DNA of 64,000 nucleotides from Sipunculus nudus (lineage: Eukaryota > Annelida > Sipuncula > Golfingiida > Sipunculidae): NCBI GenBank assembly GCA_026874595.1, contig CM049309.1:73392426-73456425 (forward strand), in the 5' to 3' direction. Positions 38,201 through 49,948 of the stretch are shown here, in pieces. Below the pieces are notes generated by a model. That model saw only the letters and a list, made by a program, of their open reading frames with translations. It was not told the DNA's origin and did not search any database. Each line of letters starts with the position of its first letter. Position 1 is the first letter of the stretch. The position numbers and the translations under genes are program-made.

Positions 38201-40357
38201 ATTCAGTTACGGGATCTTTACCTTGGAATCAGTTCTCGATTCAATTCTTACTTGAGTAGACTTATTTGCAGACTTAAAATAAAAGCAATATTTTTGAAAA
38301 ATGAATGTTATTGTTATTAAATTTCAGTAAATAAAAAAAATGTACCTCTCCCTCTGTTCGTCGCCGCCACATGCAAGTGGAGTGATCCACCAGCGAATGT
38401 TTAAAAGTAGATTTAGGGCACATATACGGTGAAGAACTTTGGCACCACACCCTTCTCTGTCAGATTTTTGAGCTCACAGAGGACTTCTCAAAAAAGAATT
38501 GGTACAGAGGTTAAAAATTGAGGGTTTGCAATTCAAAACATGGATTCTTTGATGCATTTTTACATCCCTAGACCATAACCTCCACTAGTAAGGCAGTATC
38601 CTTTGAATTTAACTGAATGTTTACCAGGGGTGTAATAGGCTATGTATGAACTTAGGGATGCTATGTAAAATTATGTCACTCCGGCATCTTTTTCAGAAGA
38701 CCTGCAAGATCCACTGTACTAATGCATATATATGTCTGCCAGTTCACGCATGCTGTGGTTGTCTTTCTGTTCACAAGGGTTTCAAATTTGGATATTAGCA
38801 GAAGGAAATTATCATGAAAAGTTTAAACCTACGTGAATAAGAGACCCCAGCATCTAAAGCAAGTCAAAGCTTGATATTGTGAATATTAATAGATCTCTTT
38901 AATACACATATACATGCAAATGGAAACCCAGCTAAAATTTGTGTTTCGGAAATTTACCAGTGTCCATGATAACAACAATGTTTGACAGCTGGAATAAACA
39001 TATCAAAGGCTTCCCTGTTTTTATGATGTCATGAATATTTTTATTCATAATAGTGTAATTGAAAATAGATTAAAATAATAGTGTTGCTCAAAGGCACCAT
39101 TATAAGAATGGTTATTTCATTTTGCATCCTTTTGGCACTCCTCCTTTATGTACCATCTTAAGATTTGACAGATATATTTGCATAACCATGCTCCTAGATT
39201 TCAGTTTAAAATAAATAGATATATAATCCAGCTTTGCATAAATATTACTGAACTCCTTACAAAAAATCTATGTACAGTTGAACTCGTTCATCCATTCATG
39301 TGGCAAAGTTTGGCTTTCAACTGTTAAACCTTTAAAAAAAAGTTACCAAAAGAAAAAAATCATGTATCTGCTTTAAGGCAGATTAAAGAGAAGAAAGTAA
39401 AAGATTTATGGTATCTTTGACATTTAGGCCTTTGGATTTTCCCCCCATGAAATGCTTTACTAAGAAATCCATCAGTCCAGTTCAATTTAATTTAATTTAA
39501 AGTTTGATTTAATCAAATAGGATTGATAACTGTCTCATAGCAAATGATCCATTTATATCAATCGTTATTTATCTCAAAACCATGAAATTTAAGTATTAAT
39601 TGCAGTATGCTCAGGATTTAATTTCAAGAAACCTCAAAGGTGATTCAGAATTTTTAATTTAACTTAGGATTGGACAAACATTTACTGGAATTCTTGGTTA
39701 AACCACAAATTGTGCAAAGTATATGATTCACTAGGATTCTTGGAAAAATTGAAGGCCATAAATATTAAGTTGTACGCAAGGTAGGCAATATATAAGTCGA
39801 TACATATAAGGAATAAATCTGCTAAAAACAACTGTCTTCCCATGACAGTCTCAAAAAGCAAGGATAGGAATTGAAATAACATAGCCATGTCTTGCCACAG
39901 TTCTAGGAGAAAAAAAACTATAAATAACTGGTATTGGTCTCTTGAGATAATGGGAATAAGGGAGGCTTGATAGCTGTGAGGAATGGAGAATCCCAAAGAG
40001 GGGATCTTGTTACAGGGTGTAACCTGTGTCTGCCTCAGGTGTGGGCTTCCTGCGAGGCTAAGTGGCCCATTAACCAGTTCCTCAGATTCATACCAGGGGG
40101 CAGTGGCTGCCATTGGAGTGAATTTGTGGACTTCTCAAATGAGAATACATGTAGTTAAAGTTCTAGATTTGTACTGAAAGTGTCACATGTTTAATCTGAA
40201 CATAGAACTAGAATATTTTAACTGCATGGGAATACCATGAAAAGCTTGACTGGCCACAGTTAATATGAGTGCATTATATAAGGATGGGAAGATTGGGGTC
40301 GTACCTTATATATATGAATCCACTTCTATAAGTTTGTAGTATAAGCCAAAATAATAA
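35286..40357. other. Long intron-like stretch, no supported gene
   Basis: Low-complexity AT-rich sequence. A minus-strand frame at 39682-40113 (143 codons) is open but has no recognisable domain and may be chance. A GC-richer patch at 39990-40150 is open on both strands and lacks donor sites, so it was not called. Confidence 0.35.
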
Positions 40358-40674
40358 AAAGGTATGGTTCTCAGGCACTTTTTTTCAGAAATCAATGCGG
40401 GTGGGCGTTTTTTTTTTATTTTAATTTTTTTGGTATGTTTCGATAAAAATGTCAAATGATAAGGGAAAAGCTTGAAAAAAGCTTGAAAAGCTTTATTTTG
40501 CTAAATAAGTAAAAGCACTACAAAACAAAGGACATCGTATGGTTTTATCTTCTTGAAAGAAATATCGGAGCGGCAGCAGCTCAAAATTGGAAAGTTTTTA
40601 TTGAAAATCAAAATCAAAATTTTTGATGCGGGGGTTTAAAATTGATGCGGGCAGTGCCTGAGAACCATACCTTT
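40358..40674. mobile_element. ~317-bp MITE-like element
   Basis: The left end AAAGGTATGGTTCTCAGGCA and the right end TGCCTGAGAACCATACCTTT are perfect inverted repeats. They are flanked by TAA on the left and AA/TAA on the right, compatible with a 3-bp TAA/TWA target duplication as in PIF/Harbinger-type elements. The inner sequence repeats 'tgatgcggg' words near both ends and encodes nothing. Confidence 0.75.
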
Positions 40675-41770
40675 AATTTTTTTTGGCCTAATGTGACCTT
40701 TCACCATGTCTTTATTCCAGAAGTTGCATATATTTAGATTAAATAAAGTGGCATTTTGTTTATTTTCTTAAATTTGAATAAAAAACTTGTAAACTGGATT
40801 TAAAAATATGTGAAATCGTATTTTGTGGAAACATACACACTGATTGATATAGGTAAAAATAAGAACTTATTAAAAGGAATGGTATTTGCAGATTATAAAT
40901 TATTCAGTAGTACTGGCAAATTTTGTCATTAAATACCACCGATTGTTTTGCTTATTTTTTGGGTAAATAAAATTCCTTAAATGTCCACTTGTCCAGCAGT
41001 CTAAATGTTTGACAAGAAGGGGTTTTTCATAGCATTTACATATTTAAAGACTGGCCTTGCTTTCAGAACAAATATTTGTAGACAGCATGAACAAGCTTTA
41101 GGGATAAAATATTTAATAATCTAAGGTATTTGATAAAAGCAGTCCTATTCAATAGCACTTTCACATAAAAATGAAGAGATATAAATAGGTCACTTTATTG
41201 ACCTTCACTTAACAGAGCACTGCCAGTAAACAGTAAACAAACTTGGTATCATTAAGTACATATATACTTAATCCTGTTATTTGCACTAGGACATGGCTGC
41301 ATATTTTAAAGTTCCTTTTTACAAGGGCCATTACCTTGGGGGACCAAATCAACAGTGTCAACATTATTGGCAGCTTTTGCAATATTTAGATGCATTTCAG
41401 GTTCATCCATTTAAATATGCATGGGTTGCCATGAAGATACCATAGACAGAAATGGTTTATTAATATTTTCAGAAATTTTCTCCAGAATAATGGTGCGTGA
41501 TGTTTTAATATTTTAAGTGAATTCCGCATATTTTTAACTGGCTTCTATCCAGGGAATATGATTGTCTGTCAATGATTTTATTCAAATACAAAAAAAAAAT
41601 CCAGGTGACTGAATGTTCATTCAGCACATATTACTTTTGTACAGTCTAGATCTCTTATTTATATATATTTATTTCAGTACCAGTAAAGAATTATATTTAT
41701 GAAGAAACTTCTTTAGAATGCTGGAGTCCAGTCTAAATGTTAATCCACATGTGATGAAAAAAGGCATTGA
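40675..41770. other. Intron-like sequence
   Basis: AT-rich, with no exon, repeat boundary or other structure recognised. Confidence 0.4.
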
Positions 41771-42044
41771 ACAAGTTACAAAATCTGCATCTGAGAGGAG
41801 ATTGGGAAGAAAGGCAGGTGTCCTGAGAGAATAACATCATGGCTTAAAACGATGTTGTGTTGATGTGTCACAAAACTGTGGAGATTTCTTTATCATTCAC
41901 GTAGTTACAAACAAGTTACGAAATCTGCATCTGAGAGGAGATTGGGAAGAAAGGCAGGTGTCCTGAGAGAATAACATCATGGCTTAAAACGATGTTGTGT
42001 TGATGTGTCACAAAACTGTGGAGATTTCTTTATCATTCACGTAG
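41771..42044. repeat. 140-bp tandem duplication, two near-identical copies
   Basis: The block starting 'acaagttacaaaatctgcat' at 41771 and ending 'cattcacgtag' at 41904 recurs from 41911 to 42044. The only difference noticed is one substitution near the start (ACAAAA versus ACGAAA). A six-base link, TTACAA, lies between them. The near identity means a very recent duplication or an assembly artefact. Confidence 0.9.
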
Positions 42045-42719
42045 CAGCCAAAACCCTGCCTGGCTATGACCATACAGAGCAGTTGAGGCTGTGTCAGTTT
42101 AAGCACAATGATAAATAGATCTCCTGTGATCTAAATAACAAACCAGCCACTCTCTTGATAGGCCTGAACCTACATCAGGTATTGCCAGCGTTGTGTGTTT
42201 TGCAACGCGTTTCCATAGGAACCATTCGTTTTTGGTTTTGTATGGGATTATTACAGGCGTCCTGTTTAGCCAGGATCTAGTGGGAATTCTGTGAAAAGGG
42301 GGAAGGGGAGGTACTCTTTTGTAATAATAACACACAAGATTTACCCAATATCTTCCATTCAAATGGGTGTGTTTCATTTTCATTATATGACATGAGAAGA
42401 AACGTATTTATGTCCCTTTGGAGAACAAATTGTAATAAAAAAAAATCATTTTCAGGGTATGTTTTCATTTTAGTTATAACATCAATGCAGCAAAGTGTCA
42501 GGGTGATGGTTGTGTTTTTGCTCAGTTTATATTCAGTTACCTTGGCTACGGCAGTTGGTTTTCCAACCTGCCATTATTAAGTTGGCGTTTTTGTAACCAC
42601 CTGGGATTTTTACCTTGTAGGGAATCAACCTACCATGTTAAATATTTAGCTACTATTTGTACACCCCCAGAACCATTGGTTTCTCGAAACATTAGGCCAG
42701 TTATTTTAAAAAGTCATTG
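42045..42719. other. Intron-like sequence
   Basis: Chance frames only; no splice pair was supported. Confidence 0.35.
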
Positions 42720-42738
42720 TATAAATATATATTATATA

Positions 42739-42797
<59 letters not shown>

Positions 42798-42798
42798 A
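42720..42798. repeat. (TA)n microsatellite
   Basis: About 78 bp of nearly pure TA with interruptions (attatata, atgtata). Sixteen further bases of TA occur near 43820 and another run near 44925, so this intron segment is rich in unstable AT tracts. Confidence 0.9.
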
Positions 42799-43079
42799 GG
42801 GTTTTAATAACAGTTTAAATGTTTTGTACCTCCTGTGCAAACATGGGATAGCAGTATTTGAAATCTGAACTTCAGGCCAGAAGGCTCCAGGCTTCTTCAC
42901 AATTTTTATCCCAGTATTGGATACCTGAAAGAGACACCTGTAGCATTGAACAGTATTAGATGTAAATAGTATAGATATAACCATTATCATACAAATTATA
43001 GAAGAACTAGATTTATCTGCCATCAGATCACACATAAAGTAGGTAGCTCTAGCTTATAGAAGATCTAAATGAATCAAAG

Positions 43080-43425
43080 GGGATGGATATTAGCAATTTT
43101 TACAATACGTTAGGGAGATATATACAAGCACTATCAGACAATACATGAAAGGAGTAGATTTAGCTGGTATTAGATAATATATAGTGGGAGGAAGATACAG
43201 CTTGTATTAGTTAATGTAGCAGGGAGGCAGATTTTGCTACTATTAGATGATATATAAGAGAGGCAGATTTTAGCCTTTATTAGACAATACGTTAGGGAGG
43301 CAAATTTTATTACCAGACAGTACATACAGGGGTTGGATTTAAATGGTATTAAACAATACACAAGAGAACCAGACTGAGCCAGTATCAGACAGTACATGGG
43401 ATGTAGTTCAGCTGGTATCAGACTT
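43080..43425. repeat. Degenerate 36-bp minisatellite
   Basis: A 'tattagacaatac' or 'tatcagacagtac' word recurs at 43088, 43132, 43168, 43205, 43241, 43278, 43311, 43347, 43383 and 43416. Spacings are mostly 33-37 bp, and each word is followed by 'agggaggcagattt'-like text. The open minus-strand frame across it shows a recurring YCLI peptide only because 36 is a multiple of three. Confidence 0.75.
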
Positions 43426-45758
43426 CTGGAGTGTGTGCCAGCCCAGCTCATCTTGGGTTTCTGCAAATTCCTGGTTGCTGACTGTCCATGGTTGCCAAGG
43501 AGATGTGTAAACACACACCTTACAAATGATACTGGCTTCATATGTATGTTTGTATGATGAATATGAGCAGTGTGTATTTCTGCTAATCAGGACTATTTGA
43601 AAGGGGGGGGGGGGGGTTTATCCTTCTCACCGTTGCCCTCTGGGTTTATTATTGTGAATTCTGAAAATTTGTTGACTTTTAATGTTGTAGTTTTTGTCCT
43701 CTGCTCAAAAGTAGTGTTTTGGGTTCTTAAATTCAGTTATTTCAACATTGAGTCAGACCACAGGATAGGCATGGATATTTCCTTAAATCAGGTCCGGGGT
43801 ACAATACCAGAGCTTTCTTATATATATATATATATAAACCCAGGTCCTGCTCATGTCTGTTATTTTGGTATACAATGAATCATTTGAAATACCATAATAA
43901 AGTAATTCTGTTATATATAATTTTGACATATTACAGCTTATCAAATGCCATTCGCCTTCTTTTAAATCTGATTTTGCTGTTGTAAAAAAAATATTTTATT
44001 CATAATTCATTAAGTTCACAAAATTAGAAATCCAGGAACAAATTCTCAGTTCCAAGAATTGATCTCACCAACTGTGTTTGGCTCTGTTTATAAATAAAAC
44101 CAGTAAACCCTTCTAGTTTCACTTGATGTATTAATTTTAAAGCAGCTTATAGTTTTTCATTATGATGCATGTCATTCTTAAAAATCCAGACTTGTACTGT
44201 ACTCAAACCTTTCAAGGGCAAATTCTTAATCAAACAAATGTGCATGTTTTTTAGAAGTACTTGTGGAACATATGTGTAAGTCTGATCATGCAGTGTATTG
44301 CCAACAGAAAAACAAGATGACACAGTTATTTTGCTCTTTGCTGTCAGTGTATCTGACAAAAAATGATGAGTCTGAGATTGGTATGGCCGAAAGGTTCGTG
44401 AGGATTGCAGTATTCCGGCATCATATCAGCTGATCCAGTTTACTGTCATTGAAATAAATGTCATTGAACATAATTCGTCAGTTTTTTATGTGCTGTATCT
44501 GATACTGTGTGGCCTGAGGATTGTGTTGGCACGACAACGTAAGCCTTAGCGATTAAAGTGCAGTAAAGAAATTTAAGACTAGCCCACAGTATTTTGTTTG
44601 GATCATGAAATCCTTACATAGAGATGGAGCCTTTATGAAAGTCTGCCACCTTGAACTTAGTTTATATAGTTATTCATCTTTACATGAACTTTGCCAAACA
44701 AAGACTTTATGGAAGTTGAAGTATTAAAGAAATATAAAAAAATATATATATTTTAAAAATACACAGAAAGATTTGTTATTGTCATTCTAGCTGTCTGGAT
44801 CAGGCTTGTGGTTTGTGTGAATGACAGTAAATCATCAAGACCAGTGTTCATGTGGTGGAAGCTTAATTATTATTAATGAACCACATAGAATATTAATGCA
44901 ATTGAATCTGTTGAATGCATTAAAATATATATATATATCCCTTTCATCAGTGATCATTTATAAATATTTTTGATGATATTATGGTATTAAAGTTAAGTGA
45001 ATATTAATTTTGCAAACAATATCCAGGAACTTAGGTGCCTAAATGTCTTTGTATATTCCTGTTTTTTGGTCCACATTTTGTCTCTGACCTTTTGAACCAT
45101 AGAATAAATTTTCTTTTTAAGAACTATAAAATCACTTGTCATCAAGAACAAATTCTGTACAGTTCAATACATTCTTGGAGTGTAACTGAGAACTGTTTAT
45201 ACTCTATATATAGTTATTTACTTTTTGACTCATCTTGCATGCCTTAACAAAGTGAAACAGGATTTAAACATATTCTTTACCTGAAAATTGCATATGGCAG
45301 TTAATTCAGGAACGAGGGATTCTATTGTCTGTAGTGTTTGTTCATTGCCTGGACAGCCAGGCTGTGTATATTTGCCCATACCTGGGTTTATTCCTTTGAA
45401 AAGGTTTTTGAAGAAGGTGAGTGGCGGTGGGCGTTATACAGTTCTTAAGAGTTCAAGCAAACTTGAGTTAAGTAGCGTGTGACCTATGTAAAGAACAGTG
45501 ACACTGGCTGAGTAAATGCTAGTGTATACATGCGTGTGTGTGTATGTGCAAGAGTTGCATGACTTGCTTGGTCATATCTGGAGGTGGCTTGTAGCTACTG
45601 ACTTCAAATCTGTCTTAACTATCTTTTTCTAGTCATCTTGATTCTTTCCTTCACCTGGTAACCCTGGGTCCTACACACTTCAAATCCAATTTTCCTATAT
45701 CCATGAGCGAGAGTCTTGTTTTCTACTGCACTAATGAGTTTTCTTTCTTTCTTTCCAG
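43426..45758. other. Intron-like sequence
   Basis: It contains a G-run at 43602-43616 and AT microsatellites near 43820 and 44925. No exon was seen before the acceptor at 45758. Confidence 0.35.
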
Positions 45759-45786
45759 TCTTGGCGATCTAACCTCAGGGACTAAG
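45759..45786 (+). CDS. 28-bp internal exon, phase 2 to 0
   Basis: A very strong acceptor (TTCTTTCTTTCTTTCCAG) and a strong donor (ACTAAG|GTATGT) bound 28 bp. Only phase 2 entry is open: completing the GG left by exon 34978 gives ...RRSG-LGDLTSGTK, leaving in phase 0 after a Lys codon. Phases 0 and 1 both meet a stop. It is incompatible with splicing on to exon 59140, which needs phase 2, so the two appear to be mutually exclusive routes. Micro-exons of this size are known but need RNA support. Confidence 0.5.
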
Positions 45787-46981
45787 GTATGTTCCCTTGC
45801 CTTTTTTTCTGGGCTGATTAGTTTTAATTCCTTTGTTTAATTTAGAGCTGTATTTAAGTCAATTAGGGCGCACATTTTTGTATCCGCTTCCCTATTTTGC
45901 ACATAAGCTATGTATTTTAATTTGTAATTGCCTATATGTTGATTTATTTTTCTCCCCTTAAACTGTGGTAATTTCAGCTTTCTACCATATATATATGCTT
46001 TCAATTCTGTAAATAAATATATCTGTGTACATATTTCCCTGTAAATGAGGAATAATGGATTGTGACCGCTGTCGGTCACCTGCACTTATCGCCATTGAGT
46101 GATTTGATGATTGAACTAAATATTTGAGGTAGGTAAGTATGTAGATCTACAACTATATGTGCGTGTTAGAAGAACCGAAGATCATAAAATAAAGCAGTGA
46201 TGCAAAGACATGGTATAATGACCAGATCACAAAATAAAATTGTGATGCTACATATATATGGTAATTATGGTACGAGGTCTACAAAATACAATATGAATAT
46301 GCAGTGTTCATGGAGTGGGGCTCACTGATCTGATAATAAAAATAAACATACCATGTATGTTGTATTAAAATCACAGGTCACAGAACAAAATGAACATACA
46401 TTGTACATCCATGTGTAATGATCGCAGGTTATAAGTAAATGAACGTTAGGAGGGACACAGATCACTAAAAAATGGAGAAACATTTAACATGGTAGTACTT
46501 TGGATTTTGGAGTATAAAAGTCTGGTTTTGATACATTCCCACGCTACAGGGAATGGTATAAACTCCACCCACATTTCCAAATAGGGCTGCTGTTGATACA
46601 TTAAAAAGAATGGGGCAATACAGAAAATAAAATTCAAAACATGCGTGATCTTCTTTATATAGTTATTTCACATGGTTTAGTTTCTTCTGAAAGAGAAACA
46701 GCACATCAGAGGTAGGTAAGTAGAGTCTTCCTAAGTGTCCATCAAGTGTATGGTGGCTCTTACATTTTCTCACCCCCTTTTTTGAGCATATATTGCGTCC
46801 TAACATTTTATTAGAACTTACATCACAAATATATGTTGGATAAATCGTTATAGAATATGACCGAACATTTTGCAGTTGTTGAGCTTAACCTCAAAATTAT
46901 CTGAACAAAGATATCTAAACAAAGAGTGAAGAAAATATATGAACAAAATACCTGAACAAAGTAACTATCTATCACAGCAAT
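45787..46981. other. Intron-like sequence with loosely repeated words
   Basis: Between 46170 and 46470 'gatcacaaaataaaa'-like words recur at roughly 60-80 bp, a decayed tandem array. No exon was recognised. Confidence 0.3.
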
Positions 46982-48256
46982 TGTATATGTCAAGGCCCAG
47001 ATCGTGATCTGGTCGGATCTAAGATCTGTCCAGCCCAAATTGTGATTGCAGTTCAGGCCGGCCCAAACTGCGATCGCAATCCAGGCTGGCCAGATGTTAG
47101 ATCAGTCAAGCCCAGATTGTGATCGCAGTTTAGTCCGGTCAAGAATGCAATCCTGTCTTTCTTGCTTCTACAAGATCTGTCCAGCCAAGATTGCGATCCT
47201 AAACTTGACCAGCCCATATTGTGATCCATGCTTTTACTATCACAGGAGTGAAACATTGGTTGTTTTACTAACTCATTTGTTATTGCATGGTACCATTTCC
47301 CCATAATAAATACAATTATAATAGAAAAAGGCACCTATCACTCCTTCCTCTCACAGGAGTGAAACATGGGATGGTTCAGCAACTCATTTAGTATTGCATG
47401 GTACCATGTTCATATAATAAATACAATTATAATACAAATAGGTACATGCAAAAAAGGCTGCTTGTTGAAAAAGGTAAAAAATGAAACAACTGGGCAGTTG
47501 CTAAAATGCAAAGCCCATGTAAGGCATCAATCCCAAGTAATTATTATGAACTTAACCTTGAGGCTTTCATCTAAATATTTTACTTTCAGCCATCATGTAA
47601 CTTTTAAAAGATCAATATATATTTAAAGACCTTAATACTATGTATTATATATTTGTTACCAGTAGCTGTTCTGTTTGACTCGTTATTGGATTTGATCTGA
47701 TTAATTAGTTACCTATTCATGGTGCCTGAAATCTTGTGATCTTTGTTGTGTACTATGATAGATTGACATTACTTGACATATAAGTGTGCTACTGAAGTTG
47801 CTTTTGAAATGTTTTATGTAACACAGTTTTATAAGTATGATAAAATGAATTTTGATTCAAAATGACTTTATATTTTTATGAACATTTATAAAAATGTATT
47901 TTCATTAGTTCATTGTGCCTTTTTGTTTTATAATTGTATTTATTATGGGGAAATGGTACCATGCAATACCAAATGAGTTGGTATAACATCCGATGTTTCA
48001 CTCCTGTGATAGTAAAAGCATAGATCACAATATGGGCTGGTCAAGTTTAGGATCCCAGATTGTGATCCTTAAGCAAGAAAGACAGGATCGCAATCTGGGC
48101 CGGACTAAACTGCGATCACAATCTGGGCTGGACGTATCTGAGATCTGGCCAGCCTGGATTGTGATCGCAGTTTGGGCCAACCTGAACTGCGATCGCAATT
48201 TGGGCTGGACAGATCTAACATCTGTCCAGATCACAGTCTGGGCCTTGACATATACA
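46982..48256. mobile_element. Foldback element with ~330-bp inverted arms
   Basis: The left arm (46982 to about 47331) and right arm (about 47919-48256) are inverted copies, beginning TGTATATGTCAAGGCCCAGA and ending in the inverse. The inner limit is a shared 'cacaggagtgaaacat...ataataaatacaattata' block. Inside the arms, words such as GTCCAGCCCAAATTG, TGCGATCGCA and AGATCTG recur in both orientations, so each arm is itself built of short inverted subunits. A further partial direct copy of the inner block sits at 47354-47440. No transposase is present; open frames in the arms are by-products. Confidence 0.85.
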
Positions 48257-49943
48257 TTGGTAGTTTAAAAAAAAATCAGGTTTCCAATTTTCTAAGTTGA
48301 TAATACTGGCACCCATAGGGGCTGTAATTCCTGTCCATTGCTAGTTTTATTATATTGCTTTAGAAGACAAGCCCATGACCTGGCCAAAACCCAGCTGGTC
48401 AGCAAATCTCGTGATGATGAAGTTATGAAATTGCATTCAACATTGTGTAAGGGCTTTATCCAAGCAGATGTAGATTAATTTACCCCTCAATACAAGTAAG
48501 GTTTTCACAGGTTTCCAAAGGTATGGACTCTCATGGTACCAGGGGCTTGCATGTGTGACTAGAATAACGTGAGCCGGCATGAAAGACTTAAAACACAGAA
48601 AGGTCAGGGACCCTATTTGTCGCTGTCCCAGTGACAGCACAGTAATAAACCAGTCAATGACTGACTGGAATGTCTCTGTTCAAGCCAGCTTGACCCGCCT
48701 TGCAGGCTTCCTGTATTACACATTTTGCTCCAGTTTAGAGGTTGCTTCTGTTACAGAGGGTTCTCTGGTCTTTATGTCCTCATCTGTTGGCTTCTGAGTG
48801 ACAGCAAGTGGCATCACTTTATGTTGTTACTGGAGTTGTATGATTAACTGTGTTCTTGTAAATGCTCCGTGGTATCATCAAGAGCAAACCAAATCTGGAC
48901 ACATACTGTTCAGGTGTGTATGTAGAATTTACTATCACATTAGCTTATGTTCAGCTGATGAATGTGTAACATTGACCAGTGGCCTTGTGGTAAATAAATA
49001 AATAATCATAATATAAATAATAATAAAAACTGATAATAATAGTAACAACAAAAGTTTTTAGAGAATAAAATTTTTAATTATATAGAGATATCAGGGCCTT
49101 TGGTTCTTGGGGTACAAATATCCAATGGAATGCACACATTTCTGGCTACAGGACCAGCTAGTTTCACCTTGTCATAGTCACTGACCCCTACCAGCTGCCT
49201 CAAACAAACCAGACAGCTCTGTTAACAATTCACTGACAATTGACCCATATATTTCACTATTATCAAATAATCTTATAATAACACAATTTCTAATCATATA
49301 ATGAGTTTACAATGACAAAATTAAAACGAAGGTTGTTTGAAATAACCATTTAAAATTTGATACAGTTGCCTCTCCTGGAACACTTCAAACTCAATAGGAC
49401 TCTTGTACATTTTGGCTTGAGCATTCTGGACTCTTCAAATTTTCTTCCTTTTAAAAACCCTAAGGTATATATAATCCCATCCATTTAAAAATTTAGGTGG
49501 AGAGAAATTGAAGTTTTTCCACTCTGTCTTAGTTGAGATGATGGCTTGTGCAACAGGTTTGTTGGCATCTGTTGTGCTGTGTGAGGGGTCTTGGTGGGTT
49601 TTCGTGTGGTGTCCTCTTAACACCAGCTGTTTATGGCTGGCAGCCAGGTTTAATACCCATTAACTACCACCTGCGGAGCCCTTATCCAGGGACACCAAGT
49701 TTTTATTTTTTCACCCTCTCAAGTGCACAGGCTTACTTGTAAGTTCTTGCTGGTAAGGAATAAAATGTTTTTAAAAAATATTTTAAAATAATAAATACTG
49801 CAGGTTGTTTGTTTGTATAGTGTATGCTCTTTTGTGGTCTTTTATTTTCTGGTCTGTTGATATTATAGCAGCTATGGACATTTTTCTTCCACAGAATAAA
49901 TTCGAGATGGCTCTGCACAAAATTGAAATCTTGGATATCATTG
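48257..49943. other. Intron-like sequence
   Basis: GC-richer patch at 48560-48900 with short open frames but no paired splice sites in a sensible phase. Nothing called. Confidence 0.35.
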
Positions 49944-49948
49944 TTTTT

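Noticed and set aside
39682-40113. 143-codon minus-strand frame with a hydrophobic middle
   Set aside because: Longest uncalled frame, but no homologous domain recognised, no splice context, and frames of this length are expected by chance in a window of this size.
43170-43541. Minus-strand 123-codon frame with recurring YCLI peptide
   Set aside because: It is created by the 36-bp minisatellite, whose period is a multiple of three.
47046-47334. Overlapping open frames on both strands, and again at 47993-48268
   Set aside because: They lie in the inverted arms of the foldback element; the recurring CDxN/SQSG-like peptides come from the sub-repeats.
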